This document shows positions 1 through 8,398 of a DNA stretch of 33,783 bases, piece by piece. The stretch spans positions 1-33,783 of the forward strand of contig NZ_JASJDK010000096.1 of the NCBI RefSeq assembly GCF_030065675.1, read 5' to 3'. Both the position numbers and the translations under genes were made by a program. Position 1 is the first letter of the stretch. The number at the start of each line of letters is the position of its first letter. Below the pieces are notes generated by a model. It had not been told where the DNA came from and did no database searches. It worked only from the letters and a program-made list of their open reading frames with translations. The DNA comes from Mastigocoleus sp. MO_188.B34. Its GTDB lineage: Bacteria; Cyanobacteriota; Cyanobacteriia; Cyanobacteriales; Nostocaceae.

Positions 1-322
1 TATTGTTCTATTTTGGCAAGAGAAGTGAATGCCGATTTTTGATTATCCACGACAAATGGTTGCGAATAATTTACCTTGTTATCACGTAAGTAGATTGTAT
101 TTGCTTATATTAATTTTTCAAAATGAGAATTGCTGATGTGGAACACTTAAGCTTGGAGGACTCTATCAAACATGGGTGCAATAGGTTGAATGACTATCTA
201 AAGAATCATAAGTCTCAAAGTAATATTTGCGATGGCATTAAAAGATAACACTTCAGTAACTTTTTTGACTAATAAGTTTTGAGTGATTCATAAAATCTAC
301 AAACATCAAGAGGATATATATA
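1..322. other. Gene-free stretch before the C1 peptidase gene
   Basis: No open reading frame with a credible start and length is seen here on either strand. The region is AT-rich. Its 3' end carries an AAGAGG ribosome-binding site at about 308-313, nine bases before the ATG at 323. No convincing promoter, tRNA or repeat was found. Confidence 0.6.
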
Positions 323-2884
323 ATGAATAACAGAAAAGACCAAAATCAAAAAACCGATTGGAAGAAAAAAGGACTAGGTTGGATACCGGAATATCCAAAT
401 CTACGAGAGTATATTATTTGTAATGAAGAGCCACTCAGATTAAAACAAGAAGAAAAAACTGGTGAGATAGAAAAAATTGCAGCAGCTTTAATTGACTTCT
501 TGGAATATGAACGAAGAAATAAAACATCTTCTAATCCAGAACGCGATCAACTAATCGAAAATGCTACGGATCAGCTCAAGAATATATTAGGTAGTGTGAC
601 CTTTATAAAGGTAAAACATCATAAACTTTTTAGATATAGTGAACTAGATAAAGATAAAAAAAACAAGTTGCTTGAGTTACCTTATCAAAGGTCAATATCA
701 AAACAACAAATACTTATGTTAAAAAAATATCTTGCTCTTTTACTCATAGGAAACTATTTTCCTGATCAAAAATTATGGGAAAAAATAAAACCAGAAGTTT
801 TAGAACAAAAACAAAAACTATCAGAACAATCAAAACAAGAAATCTATGCATTTCTTAACAGCTTAAATAAAAAGGATAAATTAACAAATTGGATAGCGAA
901 ATGGATGGATAATTATAACTACGACTTGATAACTCAAGAACTCGTAAGACTATTTCAATTTGGTTCGCAAATAGAGAAAGATGGTGTACTTGGATTGGAA
1001 ACTTATACTACATTTAACGATTGTTTTAATGATGGAGAAAAATTATCGGACCTTAAATCAAAATTAGAAAAAGGAGAGGATCAATATGAAAAAAATATAT
1101 CGAGAATTAGATTAATATCTATTTATTCAGTAATGCCAGATTCAGTAATTAATAAGATATTGACAATTTTGATTGATAAGGTAACGGGACAAATATACCA
1201 AGAATACAAAGATTTTGTCGATAAAGAATACAAACAGATTAACAATGAAGAAATAAATATAAATAATAAACATGAAGAATTTGTACAAATATTATTTGAT
1301 CATGAATTCCTCAAGAAAGAAATTCACTTCAATGGCAAAATCTTTAAAAAAACATTACTAAGCGATTGGGAAAAAACAATTAAAAATATTAGTGCTAATT
1401 TAGAAGAAGATGATATTTCTGACTTCTTACACTCCTGTGCATCGGATAATGATGACTGTTTTAATCACTCACTTCAATCTAACAATATTATAAAAGTATT
1501 AAGCAAATTTTATGTAATTGAACCAATAGTTGCGGCTATGATAACACTGATTTCTCCTATTGCTCAATTTAAATATAAGAATCTTGAAGATATCATAGAG
1601 GAAGGCTTTACAAGATTTAATACTAGTTGCTCATCAAATAATAACGATTATAAAAAAAAGCATGATACCTTAGACGAAAATTTATCTAATAGGATAGATA
1701 AATTAGTAGAAGATGCGATTACAAGGGTGAGGCATCTTATGAAGATAGAAATTAATTATGTTGCAGAAAACGATGTGCATAATAAAAAGAATATTATATT
1801 TTTATGTTTCCTGGTCATAAAATACCTTGATTCTCTTAATGTTTGTGAAAGACAAAAACAAACACACGAAAATAATATAGATAATATATTTGATAGAGAA
1901 GATATTTTTGAAATCATTGATGAGGGTACTTATGATAATGATTCAATGTCTGCAGATAATATCACAAACACATTAGATTTATTCCCAACCTCGAATCTAC
2001 GTATCCCAGTCATTGACATTTCTTTTTTGGGTAAAGAAATTAAAAAAACTCTGGAAGAAAAAAAGGTTCCATACTGTGTTCTTCCTAGGGTTGTTGATTT
2101 GAGTTTTTGGTTCTCTCCGGTGAGAGACCAAGGAGGCTTAAACTCATGCACAGCATTTGCTGCTACTGCATTATTTGAGTACTTTGTCAATCGAAATTTT
2201 AAGGAAAATGTAAGTGCGTCTCCTTTATTTCTCTACAATGTTGCACGCAAAAAAATGAATATTACAGGAGATATAGGAGCATCTATACGAGAAACAATTA
2301 AGGCAATGGCGCTATATGGTGTACCACCAGAGGAATCTTGGCCTTATGAGGAAAATAAAGCAGATGACGAACCACCTGCTTACATTTACGCTTATGCTCA
2401 GAACTATAAAGCACTTAAATACTTTCTTTTGGATTATGCAGGCATTTCAAAAGAAAGTTTGCTATTTCAGATTAAAGCAGTTTTAGCTGCTGGTTTCCCT
2501 TGTATTTTTGGTTTTACAGTCTATACATCTGCTTATGAAGAATCAAATGAACCTGGTCACATCCCATTCCCAGATGCAGATAAGGATAGTGTTGTTGGTG
2601 GCCATACAGTAGTTGCGGTTGGCTATGATGATTACAAACTCATTAAGTGTGCGAACCGAATAAATGATTCTAAAGGAGCAATCTTATTTGAGAATTCTTG
2701 GGGTCCTGAATGGGGAATAGATGGTTATGGTTGGCTTCCCTATGATTATGTATTAGCTGGGCTGACTGGCGCTTGGTGGTCACTTTTGAAGTTCGAGTGG
2801 TTTAAAGGGAATAAATTTGGTGCAGCCGGAAGTGGGGGGACAAGCTCAAATGAAGTCACAGAATACAACACTGGAAATAATTAA
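323..2884 (+). CDS. Papain-like (C1 family) cysteine peptidase with a long unrecognised N-terminal region
   Basis: 853 aa. The C-terminal ~260 residues are a papain-fold cysteine peptidase. Visible active-site elements are the oxyanion-hole Gln603 in RDQGGLNSCTAFA, nucleophile Cys609, His761 in GGHTVVAVGYDD and Asn791 in ENSWGPEWG. Residues 17-30 (GLGWIPEYPNLREY) resemble the short pro-segment motif that in other bacterial C1 peptidases lies close to the catalytic domain. Here ~550 residues of lysine-, asparagine- and glutamate-rich, mostly helical-looking sequence separate them. Residues ~205-240 (with DGVLGLETY) faintly resemble a peptidoglycan-binding repeat, which is only a guess. There is no signal peptide or membrane segment, so a cytoplasmic location is inferred. 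The start is supported by AAGAGG nine bases upstream. The gene is much more AT-rich than its neighbours and has no HIP1 octamer, which suggests recent acquisition. The peptidase call is firm; substrate and role are unknown. Confidence 0.85.
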   Translation: MNNRKDQNQKTDWKKKGLGWIPEYPNLREYIICNEEPLRLKQEEKTGEIEKIAAALIDFLEYERRNKTSSNPERDQLIENATDQLKNILGSVTFIKVKHHKLFRYSELDKDKKNKLLELPYQRSISKQQILMLKKYLALLLIGNYFPDQKLWEKIKPEVLEQKQKLSEQSKQEIYAFLNSLNKKDKLTNWIAKWMDNYNYDLITQELVRLFQFGSQIEKDGVLGLETYTTFNDCFNDGEKLSDLKSKLEKGEDQYEKNISRIRLISIYSVMPDSVINKILTILIDKVTGQIYQEYKDFVDKEYKQINNEEININNKHEEFVQILFDHEFLKKEIHFNGKIFKKTLLSDWEKTIKNISANLEEDDISDFLHSCASDNDDCFNHSLQSNNIIKVLSKFYVIEPIVAAMITLISPIAQFKYKNLEDIIEEGFTRFNTSCSSNNNDYKKKHDTLDENLSNRIDKLVEDAITRVRHLMKIEINYVAENDVHNKKNIIFLCFLVIKYLDSLNVCERQKQTHENNIDNIFDREDIFEIIDEGTYDNDSMSADNITNTLDLFPTSNLRIPVIDISFLGKEIKKTLEEKKVPYCVLPRVVDLSFWFSPVRDQGGLNSCTAFAATALFEYFVNRNFKENVSASPLFLYNVARKKMNITGDIGASIRETIKAMALYGVPPEESWPYEENKADDEPPAYIYAYAQNYKALKYFLLDYAGISKESLLFQIKAVLAAGFPCIFGFTVYTSAYEESNEPGHIPFPDADKDSVVGGHTVVAVGYDDYKLIKCANRINDSKGAILFENSWGPEWGIDGYGWLPYDYVLAGLTGAWWSLLKFEWFKGNKFGAAGSGGTSSNEVTEYNTGNN

Positions 2885-3050
2885 AACACTGGATAATAGA
2901 TTAAATACTACACTCCTGAAATTTAAACTGTTGTGTCTGTGTTGCTTCACAATTTATTCCTAACTTACAAACCCTCAAATCAAACAAAAATTCCTTCAAC
3001 CCCAACTCCCCGGATAGAATAGTTAACAAACACTGTCCTATCCCTGACCC

Positions 3051-3833
3051 ATGACATCTTCCCCAGAAACAGAAACACCCACATTAGAAACCGAAACCGA
3101 CGATCCAACGGAAAAGTACCTCGACGAATTACCCGGTGAAGTCGAAATGTCCTTATTCGACCACCTAGAAGAACTACGACAGCGACTTTTTTACGCTTTG
3201 ATTGCAGTTGCGATCGCAGCTGTCACCTGTTTTATTTTTGTTAGACCAATTGTCCGAATTTTAGAAGTTCCAGCAGGAGATATTAAATTTCTCCAACTCG
3301 CACCGGGAGAATTTTTCTTTGTTTCCCTGAAAGTTGCAGGTTATAGCGGTTTACTGATTTCTACTCCCTTCATCCTCTACCAAATCGCCCAATTTGTCCT
3401 CCCCGGACTCACAAGACGGGAACGTCGTTTACTCGCACCAATTGTTTTAGGTTCCAGCATTTTATTTGTCGCTGGTTTATTCTTTGCTTATATTGCACTT
3501 ATCCCTGCAGCTTTAAATTTCTTTATTAGTTACGGTGCAGATGTCGTTGAACAACAATGGTCAATTGAAAAGTATTTTGAATTTATATTGTTGTTATTGT
3601 TCAGTACTGGTTTAGCATTTCAAGTCCCGATTATTCAATTACTTCTAGGAACTTTAGGAATCGTCTCATCCAAAAAAATGCTCTCAGGATGGCGTTACGT
3701 CGTCTTTGGTTCTGTAATTGCAGGTGCAATTCTCACTCCTTCTACAGATCCGCTCACCCAAAGTTTACTTGCAGGTGCTGTAGTTACACTTTATATGGGT
3801 GGAATTATCATGGTCAAAGTCTTTGGGAAGTGA
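3051..3833 (+). CDS. tatC: Twin-arginine translocase subunit TatC
   Basis: 260 aa, the multispanning receptor subunit of the Tat pathway, which exports folded proteins across the cytoplasmic and thylakoid membranes. The core begins at [15 protein letters not shown] (residue 33). It is followed by six hydrophobic spans and the conserved [12 protein letters not shown] segment, with Glu87 in the first periplasmic loop region, and [12 protein letters not shown] (~116-126). The acidic 32-residue N-terminal extension is longer than in E. coli TatC and resembles, from memory, other cyanobacterial TatC proteins, so the ATG at 3051 was kept; Met33 at 3147 is the alternative. No clear Shine-Dalgarno sequence is visible. 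No tatA or tatB gene is nearby. A GC-rich hairpin followed by T-rich sequence lies ~90 bp downstream and may end the transcript. Confidence 0.96.
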   Translation: MTSSPETETPTLETETDDPTEKYLDELPGEVEMSLFDHLEELRQRLFYALIAVAIAAVTCFIFVRPIVRILEVPAGDIKFLQLAPGEFFFVSLKVAGYSGLLISTPFILYQIAQFVLPGLTRRERRLLAPIVLGSSILFVAGLFFAYIALIPAALNFFISYGADVVEQQWSIEKYFEFILLLLFSTGLAFQVPIIQLLLGTLGIVSSKKMLSGWRYVVFGSVIAGAILTPSTDPLTQSLLAGAVVTLYMGGIIMVKVFGK

Positions 3834-3922
3834 GGTGACAGGGAATGGGGCTGTAATCCTATGATTTAATAAAGAATTTTCAAAACAATCAAAACAATAA
3901 TTTATACCATTATTTAGTTTGT

Positions 3923-3960
3923 AGGGGCGCACGTTGGTGCGCCCTATTTTCTATTTTTTA
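3923..3960. terminator. GC-rich hairpin after tatC, possible terminator or dispersed repeat
   Basis: An 8-bp stem, GGGCGCAC (3925-3932) and GTGCGCCC (3937-3944), closes a 4-base loop and is followed by TATTTTCTATTTTTT. It has the form of a factor-independent terminator for tatC. The same GTAGGGGCGCAC...GTGCGCCC motif is also a common dispersed repeat in cyanobacterial genomes, so either reading is possible. Confidence 0.4.
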
Positions 3961-4024
3961 TTGGAAGTGGATTTTCTGTATTGGAAGTGTATTGAAATAA
4001 GTATGTTAGTAAGGAAAATCATAA

Positions 4025-4067
4025 CTCGTTTGTAATAGCGCTTTAGCGCTAAAGTGCTACTACGAGC
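4025..4067. repeat. Imperfect palindromic dispersed repeat (AGCGCTTTAGCGCT core)
   Basis: Centred on AGCGCTTTAGC/GCTAAAGTGCT with 10 of 11 pairing positions. The inverted repeat extends outward to CTCGT...ACGAG with a 4-base length difference between arms. It looks like one of the short palindromic repeats scattered between cyanobacterial genes. It encodes nothing and is not followed by a T-run. Confidence 0.55.
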
Positions 4068-4200
4068 CAAATACAGATATTTTATATTTATTTACATAGT
4101 TTACTTTTTTCCCACTTACTTACTTATTTCCTAGAAAACAACCACAAATATTTCAGAGGATGTTTTAGAAGTATAGCTTATTACCAAATTTCACTATTGA

Positions 4201-4264
4201 GATCCCCAACCCCCTTAAAAAGGGGGCAAAAGTCCCCCAATACAGCGGGGGATTTAGGGGGTTC
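4201..4264. repeat. Composite hairpin repeat built on CCCCCTTAAAAAGGGGG
   Basis: A perfect inner inverted repeat CCCCCTT/AAGGGGG lies at ~4210-4226. The outer ACCCCC near 4208 can also pair with TTAGGGGGTT at 4254-4263, giving alternative folds. Units of this kind are abundant between genes in Nostocales genomes. No transposase gene is associated. Confidence 0.6.
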
Positions 4265-4333
4265 TAAGATATATTAGGCAAATAATATGACTTTTGAAAC
4301 ATCCTCTCAACTTATAAATAATTGATGAGAATA

Positions 4334-4367
4334 TCAAGAAAGCATTAAATTCAAGAAAGCATTAAAT
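4334..4367. repeat. Perfect 17-bp tandem duplication
   Basis: TCAAGAAAGCATTAAAT occurs twice in direct succession (4334-4350 and 4351-4367), just beyond the 3' end of the small membrane-protein gene. It is consistent with a replication-slippage duplication. Confidence 0.85.
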
Positions 4368-4388
4368 GATAGATAAATATCATTGATT

Positions 4389-4664
4389 TTATCTTCTTCT
4401 TCTTTGCTTCTTCTTATTCTTCTCATTATTTTTCTGAATATTCTGAAGATGGAATTGGTAATCACTTTTTTGAACACCTTTCCCAATAATTATAACTGCA
4501 GGAATCAGAAATACTAATAGGACTTCCCAAGGGGCTAATGTAATACTAATGAACAAACAGAAACCAGCAAAAGAAGCCCACACATACCGCATTTCGTTGT
4601 ATGCTTTGGTAAATAAATAAAGGGCTATAAGGGTCATTACAAGTGGAATCAGAAAGATAAACAT
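4389..4664 (-). CDS. Small membrane protein of unknown function
   Basis: 91 aa. Two or three hydrophobic segments fill residues 1-62: FIFLIPLVMTLIALYLF, then VWASFAGFCLFISI, then VLLVFLIPAVIII. The tail is strongly basic and ends KKKQRRRR, so by the positive-inside rule the C-terminus should be cytoplasmic. No recognised domain. The start ATG has only a weak purine-rich sequence upstream (AGAGTAAAGC). The gene stands alone between repeat-rich spacers on the strand opposite to tatC. It is plausible because of its coherent membrane topology, but it could be a lineage-specific or non-functional ORF. Confidence 0.55.
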   Translation of the reverse strand: MFIFLIPLVMTLIALYLFTKAYNEMRYVWASFAGFCLFISITLAPWEVLLVFLIPAVIIIGKGVQKSDYQFHLQNIQKNNEKNKKKQRRRR

Positions 4665-5233
4665 TATGTTAGCTTTACTCTGAAATCACGACAAAATTAT
4701 TATTTGAAGAACAAAATTAAAATTTGACTAAATAAACGTATAATTTTTTATTTTTAGATATTCAGACCTAGAATGATCTACATTATTAATGCTGACATTC
4801 GTCTACTCAGTAATATAAGACACACACCCACAGTGAAAAACTAATTTAAGTTGATACTTTCATCCCCTGAATGTTGGATTATTGGACTTGGATTTTCGGC
4901 CTTAAATTTTGGAATCTAATTTTCGATTGTTGGGTAAAAATCGAAATATTTTTTACTCTATGAAGTTTAAACCAGAAAAGTGACAACTTTAGATAAAAAA
5001 AGTAATAAACATGGGACAAATCTTGGTTTTAGACTGCATTTTACACCGCACATAACATCCTCAGATCTTGATATCACACCTCTGCAAGCGATGTTTTTGT
5101 TCAAAAAGCACTCTATCAGAACAGCTAATTCACGAAAAATTTTCTTAGCATTTCTGTAGTTTTATGATTCTTAATAATCCGATTGAAAAAATCTAAAAAA
5201 TATGTGTTTAAATAGAACAAAAATACTATAAGT
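4665..5233. other. Gene-free spacer with one T-tailed hairpin
   Basis: No credible ORF on either strand. An inverted repeat TTTCGATT (4921-4928) and AATCGAAA (4939-4946) closes a 10-base loop and is followed by TATTTTTTAC. It could terminate a plus-strand transcript, but no plus-strand gene lies just upstream. The minus-strand ORF at 5125-5403 is a shadow of the 61-aa gene and this spacer. Confidence 0.45.
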
Positions 5234-5419
5234 ATGCCGTTCAAAATGACAAAACAACATAATATAAATGACGTACAAGAACCAATTATTAACGCTCCTC
5301 CAGAAGTAAGGCAAATAATTGAGCGAGTATGGCAATTAGAAAAAAGCAGGTTAGATAAGAAGAGCTTTAGCCATATCAATGATGATATTTTAGCAATCGT
5401 CAAGGAAGCTGTGCAATGA
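5234..5419 (+). CDS. 61-aa protein translationally coupled to the DndD-like ATPase
   Basis: 61 aa, not recognised. The C-terminal two thirds look like a compact, charged helical domain (PPEVRQIIERVWQLEKSRLD, then HINDDILAIVKEAVQ). The stop overlaps the next start in an ATGA arrangement (next ATG at 5416, this TGA at 5417-5419), which is typical of translational coupling and argues that it is real and acts with the ATPase. The start could be ATG 5234 or ATG 5246; neither has a strong Shine-Dalgarno sequence. It may be a small accessory subunit of the ATPase; this is inferred from gene order only. Confidence 0.7.
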   Translation: MPFKMTKQHNINDVQEPIINAPPEVRQIIERVWQLEKSRLDKKSFSHINDDILAIVKEAVQ

Positions 5420-7485
5420 AGCTGACTTCAATTAGATTGTGTAATTTTCGGTCATTTTACGGCAAAACTCCAGAAATTACCCTCGCGGTCGGAGATGTCT
5501 GCAACACGACAATGATTCACGGGAATAATGGTGCGGGTAAAACCAGTTTACTCAATGCCTTTACCTGGGTATTGTACGAGAAATTTAGCGCCGCCTTTGC
5601 ATCTGTCGAACAGCTAGTAAACAAACGCGCGATCGCAGAAGCTAAAACTGGAAATCCCATTGAATGTTGGGTGGAAATTTCTTGGGAGCATGAAGGTAAG
5701 CGTTACCGGGTCAAACGTCAGTGTCGCGCTTACAAAAATGAAACTGACTGTAATATTAGTAAGACAGAATTACTGATGCAGATATCAGGAGACGACGGAC
5801 GGTGGTATTTTCCACCCCAACAACCAGAAGAGGTCATCGGACAAATTTTACCCGCAAGTCTGCATCAATATTTCTTTTTTGACGGGGAACGCATTGAAGA
5901 GATAGTTCGTTCGGATAAAAAAGCAGAAATTGCTGAAGCAACTAAGATATTTTTGGGTGTGGAAGTAATTAATCGTTCCATCAGACATTTAGCGGAAGCG
6001 AAGAAAAGTTTAGAGAATGAGTTAAAAATCATTGGTAACTCAGAAGTTAGAAAGTTATTAAGAGAGCAAGGAAAAATCGAATTAGAAATTGAAAAAATTA
6101 AAAAACGTCAAACGGAAAGAATTCAAGAGTTAGACTATCAACAAACTTTTAAGAAAGATACTAGTGTAAGGTTACAAGAACTTAGTGCAGCTAAAGAATT
6201 ACAAAGTAGAAGGGAAAACTTAGAAAAGCAAAAGATATATTATCAAAATCAACTGCGACAAACTAAAGAAGTTATCAAGAAAGCGATTTCCGGAAGGGGT
6301 TATAGTGTTTTATTACCAGAACTGACAGCAAAATTTCGCCAAATAGTTACAGAATCAAAACAACGGGGGGATTTGCATTCAGGAATCTCGCGGGAATTTA
6401 TTGATAATTTACTCAAATCTGGAAGTTGTATATGTGGTACGGATTTATCTACAGAAAATCATTCCTGTACAAATGTCAAAACCTGGCTCAAAAAAGCTGG
6501 TTCTTCATCGGTGGAAGAAATGACAATCCGCATGGGTTCCCAAGTAGATGAAATAGATAAACAAGGAATAATTTTTTGGGAAGATATCGATCGGGAACAA
6601 GCAAGGATTACTCGACTAAGAAAAAATCTTTCAGAAATTGAAGCAGAGTTAGATCGCATCCAAGAAAAGTTGAGAAAAGACCCCAGCGAAGAAATTCGCA
6701 GCTTACAAAAACGCTTTGATGATATAGAAAAGCATATTACTGAATTAACCTTAGAACAAGGTGCGAATCAACAGCAGATTAATAATTACAATAAAGAATT
6801 AGAAGTTTTAACGAAACAAGTCGCTAAGCAAAAATTAAACGAAGAAAAACAAGCTTTAGCACAACGCCGGATTATTGCAACTCAAGATGCGATTGATAGA
6901 TTAACCGAAGTCAAATTACGCCAAGAAAAGCAATTTCGTTTGCAATTAGAAAAGCGGGTAAAAGAAATATTTAGCGAGATATCTTTTACCCCTTATATTC
7001 CCAAAATTAGCGAAAAATACGAACTCACCTTAGTGGAAAACACCGCAGGTTTAGAAATGCCCGTAGCAGCTTCCACAGGAGAAAACCAAATTCTGAGTCT
7101 ATCATTTATTAGCAGCATTATCGACCGGGTAAGGGAATGGAGTGCGAAAAAAATGCTGATGTTAACGGATAGTAGCACTTTTCCTATAATGATGGACTCA
7201 CCCTTCGGTAGTTTAGATGAAGTTTATCGCCGACATATCGCCAAAATTGTTCCTTCCTTAGCAAATCAGTTAATAATATTAGTAACCAAAACTCAATGGC
7301 GTGGTGAAGTAGAAACAGAAATATCCCCAAGAATCGGGAAAGAATATGTATTGACCTATTATTCCTCAAAACCCGACTGCGAACAAGATTATATTGAATT
7401 AGGTGGCGATCGCTATCCTTTGGTCAGACAGAGTCCCAACGAGTTTGAGTATACCGAGATTATCGAGGTAAATCGTGATGGTTAG
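5416..7485 (+). CDS. DndD-like / Rad50-SMC-type ATPase
   Basis: 689 aa ABC-type ATPase of the SMC/Rad50 class. Walker A is GNNGAGKTS (36-44, Lys42). The signature-like STGENQILSLSF is around 553-564. Walker B and D-loop are MMDSPFGSLDE (Asp594, 599-602). Two long coiled-coil arms (~190-330 and ~365-530) flank a cysteine-bearing turn with Cys338, Cys340 and Cys351 (SCICGTDL...HSC), in the place of a zinc hook. The segment QYFFFDGERIEEI near 150-163 resembles the FFFDGE motif of DndD, the ATPase linked to DNA phosphorothioation. It starts inside the stop of the 61-aa gene and overlaps the Uma2 gene. A protein like Dnd-associated family 4 lies downstream, supporting a dnd-related or defence role. 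DndA, B, C and E are absent, so whether it acts on phosphorothioated DNA is unknown. A Lamassu LmuB-type SMC protein is the alternative. Confidence 0.85.
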   Translation: MKLTSIRLCNFRSFYGKTPEITLAVGDVCNTTMIHGNNGAGKTSLLNAFTWVLYEKFSAAFASVEQLVNKRAIAEAKTGNPIECWVEISWEHEGKRYRVKRQCRAYKNETDCNISKTELLMQISGDDGRWYFPPQQPEEVIGQILPASLHQYFFFDGERIEEIVRSDKKAEIAEATKIFLGVEVINRSIRHLAEAKKSLENELKIIGNSEVRKLLREQGKIELEIEKIKKRQTERIQELDYQQTFKKDTSVRLQELSAAKELQSRRENLEKQKIYYQNQLRQTKEVIKKAISGRGYSVLLPELTAKFRQIVTESKQRGDLHSGISREFIDNLLKSGSCICGTDLSTENHSCTNVKTWLKKAGSSSVEEMTIRMGSQVDEIDKQGIIFWEDIDREQARITRLRKNLSEIEAELDRIQEKLRKDPSEEIRSLQKRFDDIEKHITELTLEQGANQQQINNYNKELEVLTKQVAKQKLNEEKQALAQRRIIATQDAIDRLTEVKLRQEKQFRLQLEKRVKEIFSEISFTPYIPKISEKYELTLVENTAGLEMPVAASTGENQILSLSFISSIIDRVREWSAKKMLMLTDSSTFPIMMDSPFGSLDEVYRRHIAKIVPSLANQLIILVTKTQWRGEVETEISPRIGKEYVLTYYSSKPDCEQDYIELGGDRYPLVRQSPNEFEYTEIIEVNRDG

Positions 7486-8149
7486 TAATTCTCCTACTCA
7501 GAATAAACTCAATCAAAATAAATTAGTAACAGATATTTGGGTAAAAGCAACCTGGGAAGAGTTTATTGGATTTGCAGATGATAAAAATGAGAAATTTGAT
7601 GAAAAAGCCAAATTTTATTACCATGATGGCTACATGAGGAGTGAAATGTCACCAATCGGACCTCTTCATGCTAGACATAACTCAATTATTTCCAGTGTCA
7701 TCAAATTATTCGCAACTTTGAAAAATATCAGAATTGTGGAATTAAATAATGCTAGTTTTCGCAGATCGGGTACGAGTGAATTACAACCAGATTTGTCATA
7801 TTACATCGGTTTGGACTTCAAGTTACCACCACGTAGTAATACACCAATTAATTTAAATGAGTTTCCCCCACCAACTTTGGTTGTAGAAATTGGTGCGACA
7901 TCTATTAATGATGATTTGGGAATGAAAAGATTGCTTTACGAACAGTCAGGAACTCAGGAGTACTGGGTAGTTGATGCAAATGTAGATCATGTTATTGCTT
8001 TTTCGATCGCCGATGGACGTAGCGGTCAGATTGATGAATCGGAAGTACTCAAAGGGTTAAAAATTGAATTAGTGGAAGAAGCATTGAAAAAAAGTCAAAC
8101 GGAAGAAGATGGGGAAATCAACCGTTGGTTATTAAATATATTTGGATAA
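7478..8149 (+). CDS. Uma2-type putative restriction endonuclease (PD-(D/E)XK, DUF820)
   Basis: 223 aa from ATG 7478. A GTG at 7475 in the same frame is the alternative; GAGG at 7465-7468 fits the ATG better. The Uma2 fold signature is visible in order: ELQPDLSYYI (acidic residue), PTLVVEIGATS (second acidic residue), MKRLLYEQSGTQEYWVVD (lysine and the usual GxxEYWVVD ending of this family). The family belongs to the PD-(D/E)XK nuclease superfamily and is greatly expanded in cyanobacteria, mostly without known function. The 5' end overlaps the ATPase gene by 8 bp, so it is probably co-transcribed. It may be the nuclease of the module, or an unrelated copy that landed in the operon. Confidence 0.85.
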   Translation: MVSNSPTQNKLNQNKLVTDIWVKATWEEFIGFADDKNEKFDEKAKFYYHDGYMRSEMSPIGPLHARHNSIISSVIKLFATLKNIRIVELNNASFRRSGTSELQPDLSYYIGLDFKLPPRSNTPINLNEFPPPTLVVEIGATSINDDLGMKRLLYEQSGTQEYWVVDANVDHVIAFSIADGRSGQIDESEVLKGLKIELVEEALKKSQTEEDGEINRWLLNIFG

Positions 8150-8153
8150 ATAT

Positions 8154-8276
8154 AGGACTTACGCAACTGGCATATTTTTCCTGTAGGGTGTGTGACGCTG
8201 TGAAAATATCTGAACGTAAGAATAAGACTTATAGCGTCACGCACCAACCACCAATTGTGACACTTGCGTAAGTCCT
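8154..8276. mobile_element. MITE-like element with AGGACTTACGCAA terminal inverted repeats
   Basis: Perfect 13-bp terminal inverted repeats, AGGACTTACGCAA (8154-8166) and TTGCGTAAGTCCT (8264-8276). A second, inner inverted repeat matches 12 of 13 positions (8187-8199 with 8233-8245, core GTGACGCT/AGCGTCAC). The element is 123 bp, has no coding capacity and begins four bases after the Uma2 stop. A related element with similar ends lies at 20429-20531. No clear target-site duplication was seen. It should fold into a long hairpin in RNA and could attenuate read-through into the next gene. Confidence 0.75.
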
Positions 8277-8398
8277 GAAATAAACAAACCGCATAGACTG
8301 TCAATTAACCTCTAGTACGAGAAAAAATAATATTTTGAAGATTTTCGACATTATTTACGGCTTTCAGCTAAGATTGTTGCAAATAAAATATTTGTGAT

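Noticed and set aside
4921-4958. T-tailed hairpin considered as the terminator of a small RNA
   Set aside because: No upstream promoter or conserved RNA feature could be recognised, so it is only noted within the spacer.
5125-5403. 92-aa minus-strand ORF opposite the 61-aa gene
   Set aside because: It is the antisense reading of the 61-aa gene and its spacer. The plus-strand gene has the start-stop coupling to the ATPase.
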